In this document: positions 7,873-15,609 of the stretch, in pieces
How positions within the stretch are numbered: the first letter of the stretch is position 1
Layout: every line of letters starts with the position of its first letter
Assembly (NCBI GenBank): GCA_023432565.1
Contig: JAEYUL010000056.1
Span: 1 to 25,503 of the forward strand
Direction of reading: 5' to 3'
From: Actinomycetes bacterium
Lineage (GTDB): Bacteria > Actinomycetota > Actinomycetes > Actinomycetales > Cellulomonadaceae
Length of the DNA stretch: 25,503 nucleotides
Position numbers and translations under genes: made by a program
Notes under the pieces: model-generated
Database searches by the model: none
Told to the model about the DNA's origin: nothing
Seen by the model: the letters and a program-made list of their open reading frames with translations, nothing else

Positions 7873-8082
7873 ATGGCGCGGGCGGACGGCGCGAACGGGC
7901 GGGTCACCGACTGGCTCGCGCGACACCTGCTGGGCCCCGCACAGGTCGGCGACGGCCGCGCACCCGTACGCCCCGCGAACGACGACGAGCGTGCCCGCGA
8001 GCGCGAGCTGCGCACCAGCCTGGTCCGCGTCGAGGACGCGAACGGCCGCTCCTACCTCGTCGAACGCCCCGACGAGGCGTGA
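7873..8082 (+). CDS. Small conserved-looking hypothetical protein, 69 aa
   Basis: I do not recognise this family. The ORF has strong gene signals: GAGGAG (7860-7865) placed 7 bases before the ATG and a TATAGT -10 box further upstream. The product is soluble, charged and Arg-rich. It begins MARADGANGRVTDWLARHLL, with an amphipathic stretch DWLARHLLGPAQVG, then an acidic/basic middle NDDERARERELR, and ends with a short beta-like segment SLVRVEDANGRSYLVERPDEA. It has no Cys pair, membrane segment or helix-turn-helix. It lies between the GH13 gene and the repeat-rich region before kdp and appears to be a single-gene unit. Its function is unknown. Confidence 0.7.
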   Translation: MARADGANGRVTDWLARHLLGPAQVGDGRAPVRPANDDERARERELRTSLVRVEDANGRSYLVERPDEA

Positions 8083-8132
8083 GCGGACCGACGAGGCCCA
8101 CCGGGATCTGACGCCCCGCCTCAGGTCGAGCT

Positions 8133-8172
8133 CGGGCCTGTCCGTCGAGCCCGGGCCTGTCCGTCGAGCCCG
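8133..8172 (+). repeat. Tandem duplicated 19-bp unit forming two small hairpins
   Basis: Two perfect 19-base copies, 8133-8151 and 8152-8170, preceded by a partial copy at 8126. Each copy can fold into a 5-bp stem: CGGGC (8133) with GCCCG (8149-8153), and CGGGC (8152) with GCCCG (8168-8172). Lying 50 bases after the 69-aa gene, the pair could act as a tandem terminator. Confidence 0.6.
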
Positions 8173-8224
8173 CGCGCCGGACGGCTTGCCGCGAGCACGC
8201 GAGCACCCGATCAGCCGATCGGCC

Positions 8225-8285
8225 GAGCACCTGAGCGCCCGAGCACCTGAGCGCCCGAGCGCCCGAGCGCCCGAGCGCCCGAGCG
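8225..8285 (+). repeat. 8-bp tandem repeat array (GAGCGCCC/GAGCACCT)
   Basis: Seven consecutive octamers (8225-8280) plus a partial eighth. Five are GAGCGCCC and two are GAGCACCT, alternating at first (a 16-bp super-unit) and then uniform. Related GAGCAC words also occur at 8193-8207. The array lies between genes, about 150 bp before the kdp operon. It has the form of a slippage-prone minisatellite. It is not a CRISPR: the units are too short and there are no spacers. Confidence 0.8.
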
Positions 8286-8315
8286 ACAAGATCGCGTCGA
8301 GATCGCGCGCGATGC

Positions 8316-8334
8316 CGTCAGGGATCCGTCAAGG
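8316..8334 (+). promoter_or_regulatory. Direct repeat CGTCAGGG/CGTCAAGG, candidate KdpE site
   Basis: CGTCAGGG (8316-8323) and CGTCAAGG (8327-8334) differ at one base and start 11 bp apart, one helical turn. OmpR-type response regulators such as KdpE bind head-to-tail to repeats with this spacing. The site lies about 27-45 bases before the TAGACC -10 candidate and 106 bases before the first kdp ORF. The repeat is seen; binding by KdpE is inferred. Confidence 0.45.
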
Positions 8335-8439
8335 CTCGACCGAGCGGCTGCGGCACGGCGTAGACCAGGCACCGCGCCGACCGCTGCGGCGCGCGGCCCG
8401 CGACCTGCGGTGCCGCCCTCACCGCGTGAAGGACTCGCC

Positions 8440-8523
8440 ATGGCCGACCTGGCCTACCTGCTGCTGACGGTCGTCGTGCTCGGCACGCTCGCCGTCCTGG
8501 TCCGCCGGGCGGACCACTCGTGA
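8440..8523 (+). CDS. Small membrane peptide leading the kdp operon (27 aa)
   Basis: A 27-codon ORF beginning MADLAYLLLTVVVLG, followed by a further hydrophobic stretch (TLAVLV) and a charged RRADHS end. It is a single predicted transmembrane helix. The start is supported by GAAGGA 7 bases before the ATG, the best ribosome binding site at the head of the operon. The stop overlaps the kdpF start in a GTGA quadruplet, so kdpF translation is probably coupled to it. The following ORF fits KdpF better, making this an additional peptide. It may be a second small subunit stabilising KdpFABC or a leader peptide; its role is not known from sequence. It is easily missed because of its size. Confidence 0.65.
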   Translation: MADLAYLLLTVVVLGTLAVLVRRADHS

Positions 8524-8612
8524 CCGGCTCCGACGTCGTGGCGCTCGTCGTGGCCGCGGCACTGGTCGTCTACCTCGTCGTGCAGCTCCTGCGCTCGGAC
8601 AAGGTGGGCTGA
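8520..8612 (+). CDS. kdpF: K+-transporting ATPase small subunit KdpF
   Basis: A 30-aa peptide with one hydrophobic helix (DVVALVVAAALVVYLVVQLL) and a short basic end, RSDKVG. Size, composition and position directly before kdpA match KdpF, the lipid-like subunit that stabilises the KdpABC complex in the membrane. The start is a GTG overlapping the stop of the preceding peptide by 4 bases. The stop lies two bases before the kdpA ATG. No separate ribosome binding site is evident, so translation is probably coupled. Confidence 0.8.
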   Translation: MTGSDVVALVVAAALVVYLVVQLLRSDKVG

Positions 8613-8614
8613 GC

Positions 8615-10276
8615 ATGACCGTCCTCGCCGCAGCCGCTCAGGCCGGACTCGTCGCGGCGGTCCTCGTCGCCGCCTACCGCCCGCTCGGTGACCACCTCTG
8701 GCGCACGCTGACGGGCGACCGGCATCTGACCGTCGAACGCCTGGGGTACCGGGTCATGCGTGTCGACCCGGACGCCGACCAGCGCTGGTCGGTGTACGCG
8801 CTGTCACTGCTGGGGTTCTCGGCGGCCTCCATCCTCGTCGTCTACGCCCTCGCGCGGTGGCAGGACCACCTGCCCCTCGCGTCCGGGGTGTCCGCGATGG
8901 ACCCGGCCGGCGCATGGAACGCCGCGGTGTCCTTCACGACGAACACCAACTGGCAGTGGTTCTCGGGCGAGTCGGCCGCGAGCCACCTGCTGCAGATGAG
9001 CGGGTTCGCCGTGCAGAACTTCGTGTCCGCAGCGGTCGGGATCGCGGTGCTCGCAGCGCTCGCGCGCGGGTTCGCCCGGTCCGGGACCGACGGTCGCGTC
9101 GGCAACTTCTGGCGTGACCTCGTGCGGGTCTGCGTGCGGGTGCTGCTCCCGCTGAGCGTGATCGCCGCGCTCGTGCTCGTCGCCGCGGGCGTCGTGCAGA
9201 ACCTGCACTCCCCGACCGAGCTGACGACGCTGGCGGGCGGCACCCAGCACGCACTCGGCGGGCCGGTCGCGTCGCAGGAGGCGATCAAGGAGCTCGGGAC
9301 CAACGGGGGCGGGTTCTTCAACGCGAACTCGGCACACCCGTGGGAGAACCCGAACCCGTGGACCAACGCGTTCGAGGTGCTGCTCCTGCTCCTGATCCCG
9401 TTCAGCCTGCCGCGCACCTTCGGCCGGATGGTCGGGGACCTGCGTCAGGGCCGCGCGATCGCGCTGACGATGGGGTCGCTCCTGATCGTCGCCACGACCC
9501 TCCTGACCTGGGCCGAGCTCGCAGGCCCCGGACTGGCGCCCGCCGCCGCCGGCGCCGCGATGGAGGGCAAGGAGACGCGGTTCGGCGAGTCCGCCTCCGC
9601 ACTGTTCGCCGCCGCGACGACCGGCACGTCGACCGGCGCGGTCAACTCCATGCACGACTCGCTGACCGCTCCCGGCGGTGGCGTCACGCTCGTCGGGATG
9701 CTGCTCGGCGAGGTCGCCCCCGGCGGTGTCGGCTCGGGTCTGTACGGGATGCTCGTGCTCGCGATCGTCACCGTGTTCCTCGCCGGGCTCATGGTCGGGC
9801 GCACACCCGAGTATCTCGGCAAGAAGATCGGCCGGCAGGAGATCACGCTCGTCGCGCTCAACGTGCTGACGATGCCCGCGCTCGTGCTCGTCGGCACCGC
9901 GGCCGCGCTCGTCGTGCCGGCCGGGCTGGCCGGGCTCCAGGAGACCGGGCCGCACGGGCTGTCCGAGGCGCTGTACGCGCTCGCGTCCGCCGGCAACAAC
10001 AACGGGTCCGCGTTCGGCGGGCTGACCTCCGGGACACCGTTCTGGAACACGCTGCTCGGGCTCGTCATGCTGCTCGGCCGGTTCGTCCCCATCGTGCTCG
10101 TGCTCGCCCTGGCGGGCCGGCTCGCCACGCAACGGACGGTCCCGGCAGGGCCGGGCACGCTCCCGACGCACACACCGCTGTTCGTCGGGCTGCTCGCGAC
10201 CGTGACCCTCGTGGTCGTCGGCCTCACGTTCGTCCCCGTCCTGTCCCTCGGCCCGATCGCGGAGTCGCTCGCATGA
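8615..10276 (+). CDS. kdpA: K+-transporting ATPase, K+-binding channel subunit KdpA
   Basis: A 553-aa multi-spanning membrane protein, the K+-selective channel-like subunit of the high-affinity P-type pump KdpFABC. The four pore loops of the selectivity filter are visible: FTTNTNWQW (~107-115), TNGGGFFNANSAHPWENP (~229-246), TTTGTSTGAVNSMH (~334-347) and SAGNNNGSAFGG (~458-469). The length is close to the E. coli protein (557 aa). The ATG lies two bases after the kdpF stop, and the stop overlaps the kdpB ATG in ATGA. Expression is expected at low K+ or high osmolarity through the KdpD/KdpE pair encoded downstream in the same operon. Confidence 0.97.
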   Translation: MTVLAAAAQAGLVAAVLVAAYRPLGDHLWRTLTGDRHLTVERLGYRVMRVDPDADQRWSVYALSLLGFSAASILVVYALARWQDHLPLASGVSAMDPAGAWNAAVSFTTNTNWQWFSGESAASHLLQMSGFAVQNFVSAAVGIAVLAALARGFARSGTDGRVGNFWRDLVRVCVRVLLPLSVIAALVLVAAGVVQNLHSPTELTTLAGGTQHALGGPVASQEAIKELGTNGGGFFNANSAHPWENPNPWTNAFEVLLLLLIPFSLPRTFGRMVGDLRQGRAIALTMGSLLIVATTLLTWAELAGPGLAPAAAGAAMEGKETRFGESASALFAAATTGTSTGAVNSMHDSLTAPGGGVTLVGMLLGEVAPGGVGSGLYGMLVLAIVTVFLAGLMVGRTPEYLGKKIGRQEITLVALNVLTMPALVLVGTAAALVVPAGLAGLQETGPHGLSEALYALASAGNNNGSAFGGLTSGTPFWNTLLGLVMLLGRFVPIVLVLALAGRLATQRTVPAGPGTLPTHTPLFVGLLATVTLVVVGLTFVPVLSLGPIAESLA

Positions 10277-12402
10277 GCACCACACTGACCACCCGTCCGG
10301 CACGCACCGCATCACCAGACCGCTCCGCCCGTGCGTCGTCCGCGCTGTCCGCGCGCCAGCTCGCGGCCGCGCTGCCCGCCGCCCTGCGCGGCATGGACCC
10401 CCGCCGGCTGTGGCACTCCCCCGTGCTGTTCGTCGTCGAGGTCGGCGCGGCCTGCACGACCGTCCTGGCCGTCCTCGACCCGTCGGTCTTCGCGTGGTCG
10501 ATCACCTTCTGGTTGTGGGTGACCGTGCTGGCCGCGACCCTCGCCGAAGCGGTCGCCGAGGGGCGCGGCAAGGCCCAGGCCGCGAGCCTGCGCGAGGCGC
10601 AGCGGCAGACCACGGCGCGGCGCGTCACCGCACCGCAGGACGTCCTGGAGTGCACGAGCGGGCTCGCGGCGCTGCCGACGAGCGAGGTCGCCTCGTCCTC
10701 GCTGCGCGTCGGTGACGTGGTCGTCGTCGCCGCGGGCGAGACGATCCCGTCCGACGGGGACGTCATCGAGGGTGTCGCGAGCGTCGACGAGTCGGCGATC
10801 ACCGGCGAGTCCGCGCCCGTGATCCGCGAGTCGGGCGGCGACCGGTCGGCGGTGACGGGCGGGACGGTGGTGCTGTCCGACCAGATCGTCGTGCGCATCA
10901 CCGCGCAGCCGGGGCACACGTTCGTCGACCGGATGATCGCGCTCGTCGAGGGTTCGGCGCGTCAGCGCACCCCCAACGAGATCGCGCTCAACGTCCTGCT
11001 GACGAGCCTGACGATCGTGTTCCTCCTGGCCGTGGCGACGCTCCAGCCGTTCGCGGTGTACTCGGGCCAGCCGCAGTCCCTCGTGGTTCTCGTCGCCCTG
11101 CTGGTCTGCCTGATCCCCACGACGATCGGCGCGCTGCTGTCCGCGATCGGCATCGCCGGCATGGACCGCCTCGTGCGGCGCAACGTGCTCGCGATGTCCG
11201 GGCGCGCCGTCGAGGCCGCGGGCGACGTCGACGTCCTGCTGCTCGACAAGACGGGCACGATCACGCTGGGCAACCGGCACGCCGCGGACCTGCTGCCCGC
11301 GGCCGGCGTGCCTGTCGAGTCGCTCGCGGACGCCGCGCAGCTGGCCTCGATGGCCGACGAGACCCCCGAGGGCCGCTCGGTCCTCGTGCTCGTCAAGGAG
11401 AGGTTCGGCCTGCGCGAACGGCCCGAGGGCGAGCTGCTCGGGTCGACGCTCGTCCCCTTCACCGCCGTCACCCGCATGTCCGGTGTGGACCTCGCCGGCG
11501 AGCACGTGCGCCGGGTGCGCAAGGGCGCCGCGGCCGCCGTGGCCCACTGGGTGCGCTCGACCGGCGGGCACACGGGCGACGACGTGCGCGCCACCGTCGA
11601 TGCGATCTCCGCGTCCGGCGGGACACCGCTGGTCGTCGCCGAGCGGGTCGCCGACCGCCCGGCGCGCGTCCTGGGGGTCATCCACCTCAAGGACGTCGTC
11701 AAGCACGGCATGCGCGACCGGTTCGCCGCGCTGCGCTCCATGGGCATCCGCACCGTCATGGTCACAGGGGACAACGAGGCCACCGCGCGGGCCATCGCCG
11801 CCGAGGCGGGCGTCGACGACGTGCTCGCCGAGGCCACACCGCAGGACAAGCTCGCGCTGATCCGCCGCGAGCAGACCGGCGGGCGGCTCGTCGCGATGTG
11901 CGGTGACGGCACGAACGACGCACCGGCGCTCGCACAGGCCGACGTGGGCGTCGCGATGAGCACCGGCACGTCGGCCGCCAAGGAGGCCGGCAACATGGTC
12001 GACCTCGACTCCGACCCGACCAAGCTGATCGAGATCGTTGAGATCGGCAAGCAGCTGCTCATCACCCGCGGCGCGTTGACCACGTTCTCGATCGCCAACG
12101 ACATCGCCAAGTACTTCGCGATCCTGCCGGCGATGTTCGCCGCGCTCTACCCGCAGCTGGCCGTGCTCAACGTCATGCACCTGGCCGGCCCGCAGTCGGC
12201 GATCCTGGCCGCGGTGGTCTTCAACGCGCTCGTGATCCCCGCGCTGCTGCCGCTCGCGCTGCGCGGCGTGCGGTGGACCCCCGGCTCCGCGTCCGCCCTG
12301 CTGCGCCGCAACCTGCTCGTGTACGGCCTCGGTGGCGTCGTCGCGCCGTTCGTCGGGATCAAGCTCATCGACCTCCTGATCACCCTCGTCCCCGGGATCT
12401 GA
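10273..12402 (+). CDS. kdpB: K+-transporting P-type ATPase subunit KdpB
   Basis: A 709-aa catalytic subunit that hydrolyses ATP to drive K+ uptake through KdpA. P-type ATPase landmarks are intact: the actuator TGES at 177-180, phosphorylation site DKTGTITLGN with D325, and hinge GDGTNDAPALAQADVGVAMS from residue 544. Membrane helices lie at about 55-100, 235-290 and in the C-terminal third (~595-705). The start is the ATG overlapping the kdpA stop (ATGA); the open frame continues upstream into kdpA only as a frame shadow. The protein is slightly longer than E. coli KdpB (682 aa) because of a Ser/Ala/Arg-rich N-terminal tail of about 30 residues. kdpC begins one base after its stop. Confidence 0.97.
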   Translation: MSTTLTTRPARTASPDRSARASSALSARQLAAALPAALRGMDPRRLWHSPVLFVVEVGAACTTVLAVLDPSVFAWSITFWLWVTVLAATLAEAVAEGRGKAQAASLREAQRQTTARRVTAPQDVLECTSGLAALPTSEVASSSLRVGDVVVVAAGETIPSDGDVIEGVASVDESAITGESAPVIRESGGDRSAVTGGTVVLSDQIVVRITAQPGHTFVDRMIALVEGSARQRTPNEIALNVLLTSLTIVFLLAVATLQPFAVYSGQPQSLVVLVALLVCLIPTTIGALLSAIGIAGMDRLVRRNVLAMSGRAVEAAGDVDVLLLDKTGTITLGNRHAADLLPAAGVPVESLADAAQLASMADETPEGRSVLVLVKERFGLRERPEGELLGSTLVPFTAVTRMSGVDLAGEHVRRVRKGAAAAVAHWVRSTGGHTGDDVRATVDAISASGGTPLVVAERVADRPARVLGVIHLKDVVKHGMRDRFAALRSMGIRTVMVTGDNEATARAIAAEAGVDDVLAEATPQDKLALIRREQTGGRLVAMCGDGTNDAPALAQADVGVAMSTGTSAAKEAGNMVDLDSDPTKLIEIVEIGKQLLITRGALTTFSIANDIAKYFAILPAMFAALYPQLAVLNVMHLAGPQSAILAAVVFNALVIPALLPLALRGVRWTPGSASALLRRNLLVYGLGGVVAPFVGIKLIDLLITLVPGI

Positions 12403-12403
12403 C

Positions 12404-13054
12404 ATGGCCACCACCACCGCCCCCGTCCGCCGACCGACCGTCGGCACCACCTCGATCTCGTTCGCCCGGCAGTCCCTCGCCGGTCTGCGCGTGCTCCTGG
12501 TCCTGACCGTCCTGCTCGGGGTCGTCTACCCGCTGGCCGTGACCGGCGTCTCGTGGCTGACCATGCGCTGGCAGTCGAACGGCTCGCTGCTGTCCGCCGA
12601 CGGCCGCCGCACGAGCGACCCGTCGGACGCCGTCGGATCGACGCTCGTCGGCCAGGCGTTCGACGGGCCGACCTGGTTCCACCCCCGGCCGTCCGCCGCA
12701 GGCGATGGCTACGACACCCTCGCCTCCGCCGGCTCCAACCTCGGGCCGAACGACCTCGACCTCGTGGCGGCCGTCGCCGAGCGCCGCGCCGGCGTCGCTG
12801 CGGCCGAGGGCGTCGACCCCGCCGCGGTCCCGCCCGACGCGCTCACCGCGTCCGCCTCAGGGCTCGACCCCGAGATCTCGCCGCAGTACGCACGCCTGCA
12901 GGTCGAGCGCGTCGCACGCGAGAACGGGCTGCCGCGAGACGAGGTGGCCGCCCTGGTCGAGGAGCACGTCGTCGGCCGTGACCTGGGCTTCCTCGGCGAG
13001 CCGCGGGTCAACGTGCTGCGACTGAACCTGGCGCTGCGGACAATGGCCCCGTGA
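12404..13054 (+). CDS. kdpC: K+-transporting ATPase subunit KdpC
   Basis: A 216-aa subunit with one N-terminal membrane helix (~27-50) and an extracytoplasmic domain, needed for assembly and K+ affinity of KdpFABC. Family motifs are visible: VGQAFDGPTWFHPRPSAAG (~86-104), SAGSNLGPND (~111-120) and ASGLDPEISPQYA (~152-164). The Arg/Thr-rich N-terminal tail is somewhat longer than in E. coli (190 aa total). It starts one base after kdpB, and its TGA overlaps the GTG start of kdpD by 4 bases, tying pump and sensor translation together. Confidence 0.95.
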   Translation: MATTTAPVRRPTVGTTSISFARQSLAGLRVLLVLTVLLGVVYPLAVTGVSWLTMRWQSNGSLLSADGRRTSDPSDAVGSTLVGQAFDGPTWFHPRPSAAGDGYDTLASAGSNLGPNDLDLVAAVAERRAGVAAAEGVDPAAVPPDALTASASGLDPEISPQYARLQVERVARENGLPRDEVAALVEEHVVGRDLGFLGEPRVNVLRLNLALRTMAP

Positions 13055-15609
13055 CCGAGCCCGAGTCCGCGCACGACGCGTCGGAGGCGACCGCGCGACG
13101 AGGCCGTCTCACCGTGTACCTCGGCGCGGCCCCCGGCGTGGGCAAGACGTACGGAGCGCTCGACGAGCTGCACCGACGACAGGCTCGCGGCACGGACGTG
13201 GCCGTCGGCCTGGTCGAGACGCACGGCCGTGCGGGAACCGCGCACCAGCTCGAAGGGCTGGAGGTGCTGCCGCGCGCGGTCATCGAGCACCGCGGGACAC
13301 AGCTGACCGAGCTCGACGTCCCGGCGGTGCTCGCCCGCAGGCCGCAGGTCGTGCTCGTCGACGAGCTCGCGCACACCAACGCCCCCGGCTCGCCCCACGA
13401 CAAGCGCTGGCGTGACGTGCACGAGCTGCTCGAGGCGGGCATCGACGTCGTCACGACCGTCAACGTGCAGCACCTGGAGTCGCTCAACGACGACGTCGCG
13501 CGCATCACCGGTGTGCGGCAGCGCGAGACGGTCCCCGACGCCGTGGTGCGCCAGGCCGACCAGATCCAGCTCGTCGACCTGCCGCCTCAGGCGCTGCGCC
13601 GACGCCTCGCGCACGGCAACGTCTACCGCGCGGAGCAGGTCGACGCGTCGTTGTCGTCGTTCTTCCGGGTCGGGAACCTCACCGCGCTGCGCGAGCTCGC
13701 CCTGCTGTGGCTCGCCGACCTCGTGGACGACGACCTGGCCGACTACCGGCGCGAGCACCGGATCGACCAGCCGTGGCCGGCCCGCGAACGCGTGGTCGTC
13801 GCGGTGACCGGCGGCCCGGAGACCGACACGCTGCTGCGGCGCGGCGCACGCATCGCGCAGCGTGCCGCAGGCTCGGACCTGCTCGCGGTGCACGTCCTGG
13901 CGTCCGACGGCCTGCCGAGCACGACGCCCGCGACCATCGCCGGGCAGCGTCGGCTCACCGAGTCGCTCGGGGGGACGTTCCACACGGTCGTCGGCGAGGA
14001 CGTGCCCAGCGCGGTCGTGGAGTTCGCGCGCGGGGTCAACGCGACGATGATCGTCGTCGGGGTGTCCCGTCGCGGGCGTCTGCGCTCGCTGCTCGTCGAG
14101 GGCAACGGACCGGAGATCGCCCGGCTCGCCGGATCGATCGACGTGCACCTGGTCACGCACGAGCACGCGCGCGCGGGCCGGCGGTGGGCGTCGGCCGCAC
14201 GACGATCGCCGTTGTCGCCCGGACGCCGCCGCGCCGGGTGGGTGCTCGCCGTCGTCGGGCCGCTCGTCCTGACCGGCCTGCTCACCCTCGCCCAGGACCT
14301 CCTCTCGCTCCCGTCCGACTTGATGCTCTTCCTCGCGCTCACCGTGCTGGTGGCGATCGTCGGCGGCCTCTGGCCCGCGATCGTGTCGGCGGTCGTCGGT
14401 TTCCTGCTGCTCAACTGGTTCTTCACGACGCCGACCGGTCGCCTGACCGTCGCAGACCCGGAGAACGTGCTCGCCCTGGTGGTGTTCGTGCTCGTCGCCG
14501 CTGCGGTCGCGTCCGTGGTCGACCTCGCGGCGCGGCGCAGCAGCGAGGCGTTCCGGGCGCGTGCCGAGGCCTCGGCGCTGGCGGCGATGTCCCGTTCGGT
14601 GCTCGCGGGTCAGGACACCGCGGCCGCTCTCGTGGCGCGTCTGCGCGAGACGTTCACCCTCAGCGCGGTCTCGCTGCTCGAACGGCACGGCGACGGTTGG
14701 CGCGTGCTCGCGGCGGACGGCGCCGACCCCGCGACCACACCCGACGGCGCGGCCACGGTGCTCACGGTCGACGACGCACGCGCCCTCGCCTTGTCGGGGC
14801 GGCTCCTGCCGGCCAGCGACCGCCGGGTGCTCGAGGCGTTCGCCTCCCAGGTCGGGATCCTGCTCACGCAGGAGAAGCTGCGGGCGCAGGCGGCGCAGGC
14901 GCTGGCACTGGAGCAGGCGGACGCCACCCGGACCGCGCTGCTGGCCGCGGTCTCGCACGACCTGCGGACCCCGCTGGCCACGATCCGCGCGTCGGTCGAC
15001 GGCCTGACCAGCGCGGACCTGCACCTGTCGGCGGCCGACCGGGCGAGCCTCGTCGAGACCCTCGCGGAGGCGACCGGGCGCCTGGAGCGGCTGATCGACA
15101 ACCTCCTGGACCTGTCACGGCTGCAGACCGGCTCGGTGCGGCCCGTGCTTCGCCCGACGAGCCTGGACGAGGTGGTCCCGCTCGCCCTCGAGGGCTACCC
15201 GCCGGACGCCGTGCAGATGGAGGTCCCGGAGGACCTGCCGCTCGTGCTCACGGACCCGGGGCTGCTGGAACGGGTGGTCGCGAACCTCGTCTCGAACGCC
15301 GTGCGCCACAGCCCCGAGGCCGTCCCCGTGACGGTCAGCGCGGCAGTCGTGGCGGGCTCCGTCGTCGTGCAGGTCGTCGATGCGGGGCCGGGCGTGGACG
15401 ACGACCTCAAGGAGCGACTGTTCGCACCGTTCCAGCGCCTCGGCGACTCGTCCGGCACGGGGCTCGGGCTCGGGCTCGCCGTGGCGGACGGTCTGGCGCG
15501 CGCGGTGGGTGCCGAGCTGCGTGCCGACGACACCCCGGGCGGCGGCCTGACGATGGTCGTCACCGTCCCGGTCGCGTCGCCGGTCCCGGCGGGAGGCAGA
15601 GCCGGATGA
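13051..15609 (+). CDS. kdpD: Sensor histidine kinase KdpD
   Basis: An 852-aa membrane sensor kinase that phosphorylates KdpE in response to K+ limitation. Domains in order: KdpD N-terminal domain with Walker A GAAPGVGKT (25-33) and VLVDELAHTNAPGSPHDKRW (~108-127); a universal-stress-protein-like domain (~245-370); four close membrane helices (~396-495); a GAF-like region (~520-610); HisKA with SHDLRTPLATIRAS and phospho-acceptor H636; and HATPase with NLVSNAVRHSP (~745-755), DAGPGVDD (from 777) and GTGLGLGLAV (from 802). No domain is missing, so this is the full-length type. The GTG start overlaps the kdpC stop, and the stop overlaps the kdpE ATG. Confidence 0.96.
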   Translation: MTEPESAHDASEATARRGRLTVYLGAAPGVGKTYGALDELHRRQARGTDVAVGLVETHGRAGTAHQLEGLEVLPRAVIEHRGTQLTELDVPAVLARRPQVVLVDELAHTNAPGSPHDKRWRDVHELLEAGIDVVTTVNVQHLESLNDDVARITGVRQRETVPDAVVRQADQIQLVDLPPQALRRRLAHGNVYRAEQVDASLSSFFRVGNLTALRELALLWLADLVDDDLADYRREHRIDQPWPARERVVVAVTGGPETDTLLRRGARIAQRAAGSDLLAVHVLASDGLPSTTPATIAGQRRLTESLGGTFHTVVGEDVPSAVVEFARGVNATMIVVGVSRRGRLRSLLVEGNGPEIARLAGSIDVHLVTHEHARAGRRWASAARRSPLSPGRRRAGWVLAVVGPLVLTGLLTLAQDLLSLPSDLMLFLALTVLVAIVGGLWPAIVSAVVGFLLLNWFFTTPTGRLTVADPENVLALVVFVLVAAAVASVVDLAARRSSEAFRARAEASALAAMSRSVLAGQDTAAALVARLRETFTLSAVSLLERHGDGWRVLAADGADPATTPDGAATVLTVDDARALALSGRLLPASDRRVLEAFASQVGILLTQEKLRAQAAQALALEQADATRTALLAAVSHDLRTPLATIRASVDGLTSADLHLSAADRASLVETLAEATGRLERLIDNLLDLSRLQTGSVRPVLRPTSLDEVVPLALEGYPPDAVQMEVPEDLPLVLTDPGLLERVVANLVSNAVRHSPEAVPVTVSAAVVAGSVVVQVVDAGPGVDDDLKERLFAPFQRLGDSSGTGLGLGLAVADGLARAVGAELRADDTPGGGLTMVVTVPVASPVPAGGRAG

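Larger units (their letters stand above)
8083..8439. other. Repeat-rich gap and kdp promoter region
   Basis: About 357 bases without a protein gene. It holds the duplicated 19-bp unit, the octamer array, and then a non-repetitive segment (8290-8439) expected to contain the kdp promoter. The best -10 candidate is TAGACC (8361-8366), a poor match at the last base. The open frame running through the octamers gives a low-complexity Arg/Pro/Ala/Glu peptide and is not taken as a gene. Confidence 0.6.

Noticed and set aside
8225..8285. CRISPR array
   Set aside because: Units are 8 bp and directly adjacent, with no spacers, and no cas gene is present.
8290..8439. c-di-AMP (ydaO-type) riboswitch before kdp
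   Set aside because: Known for some K+ transporter genes, but I could not assemble its conserved core from this sequence. A covariance-model search would decide.
8290..8467. Protein gene running through the octamer repeats into the kdp leader
   Set aside because: The translation is low-complexity Arg/Pro/Ala/Glu with no start signal, and it overlaps the well-supported 27-aa peptide in another frame.
12709..15024. A 771-codon minus-strand frame opposite kdpC/kdpD
   Set aside because: It has no domain resemblance; kdpC and kdpD on the plus strand are complete and unmistakable.
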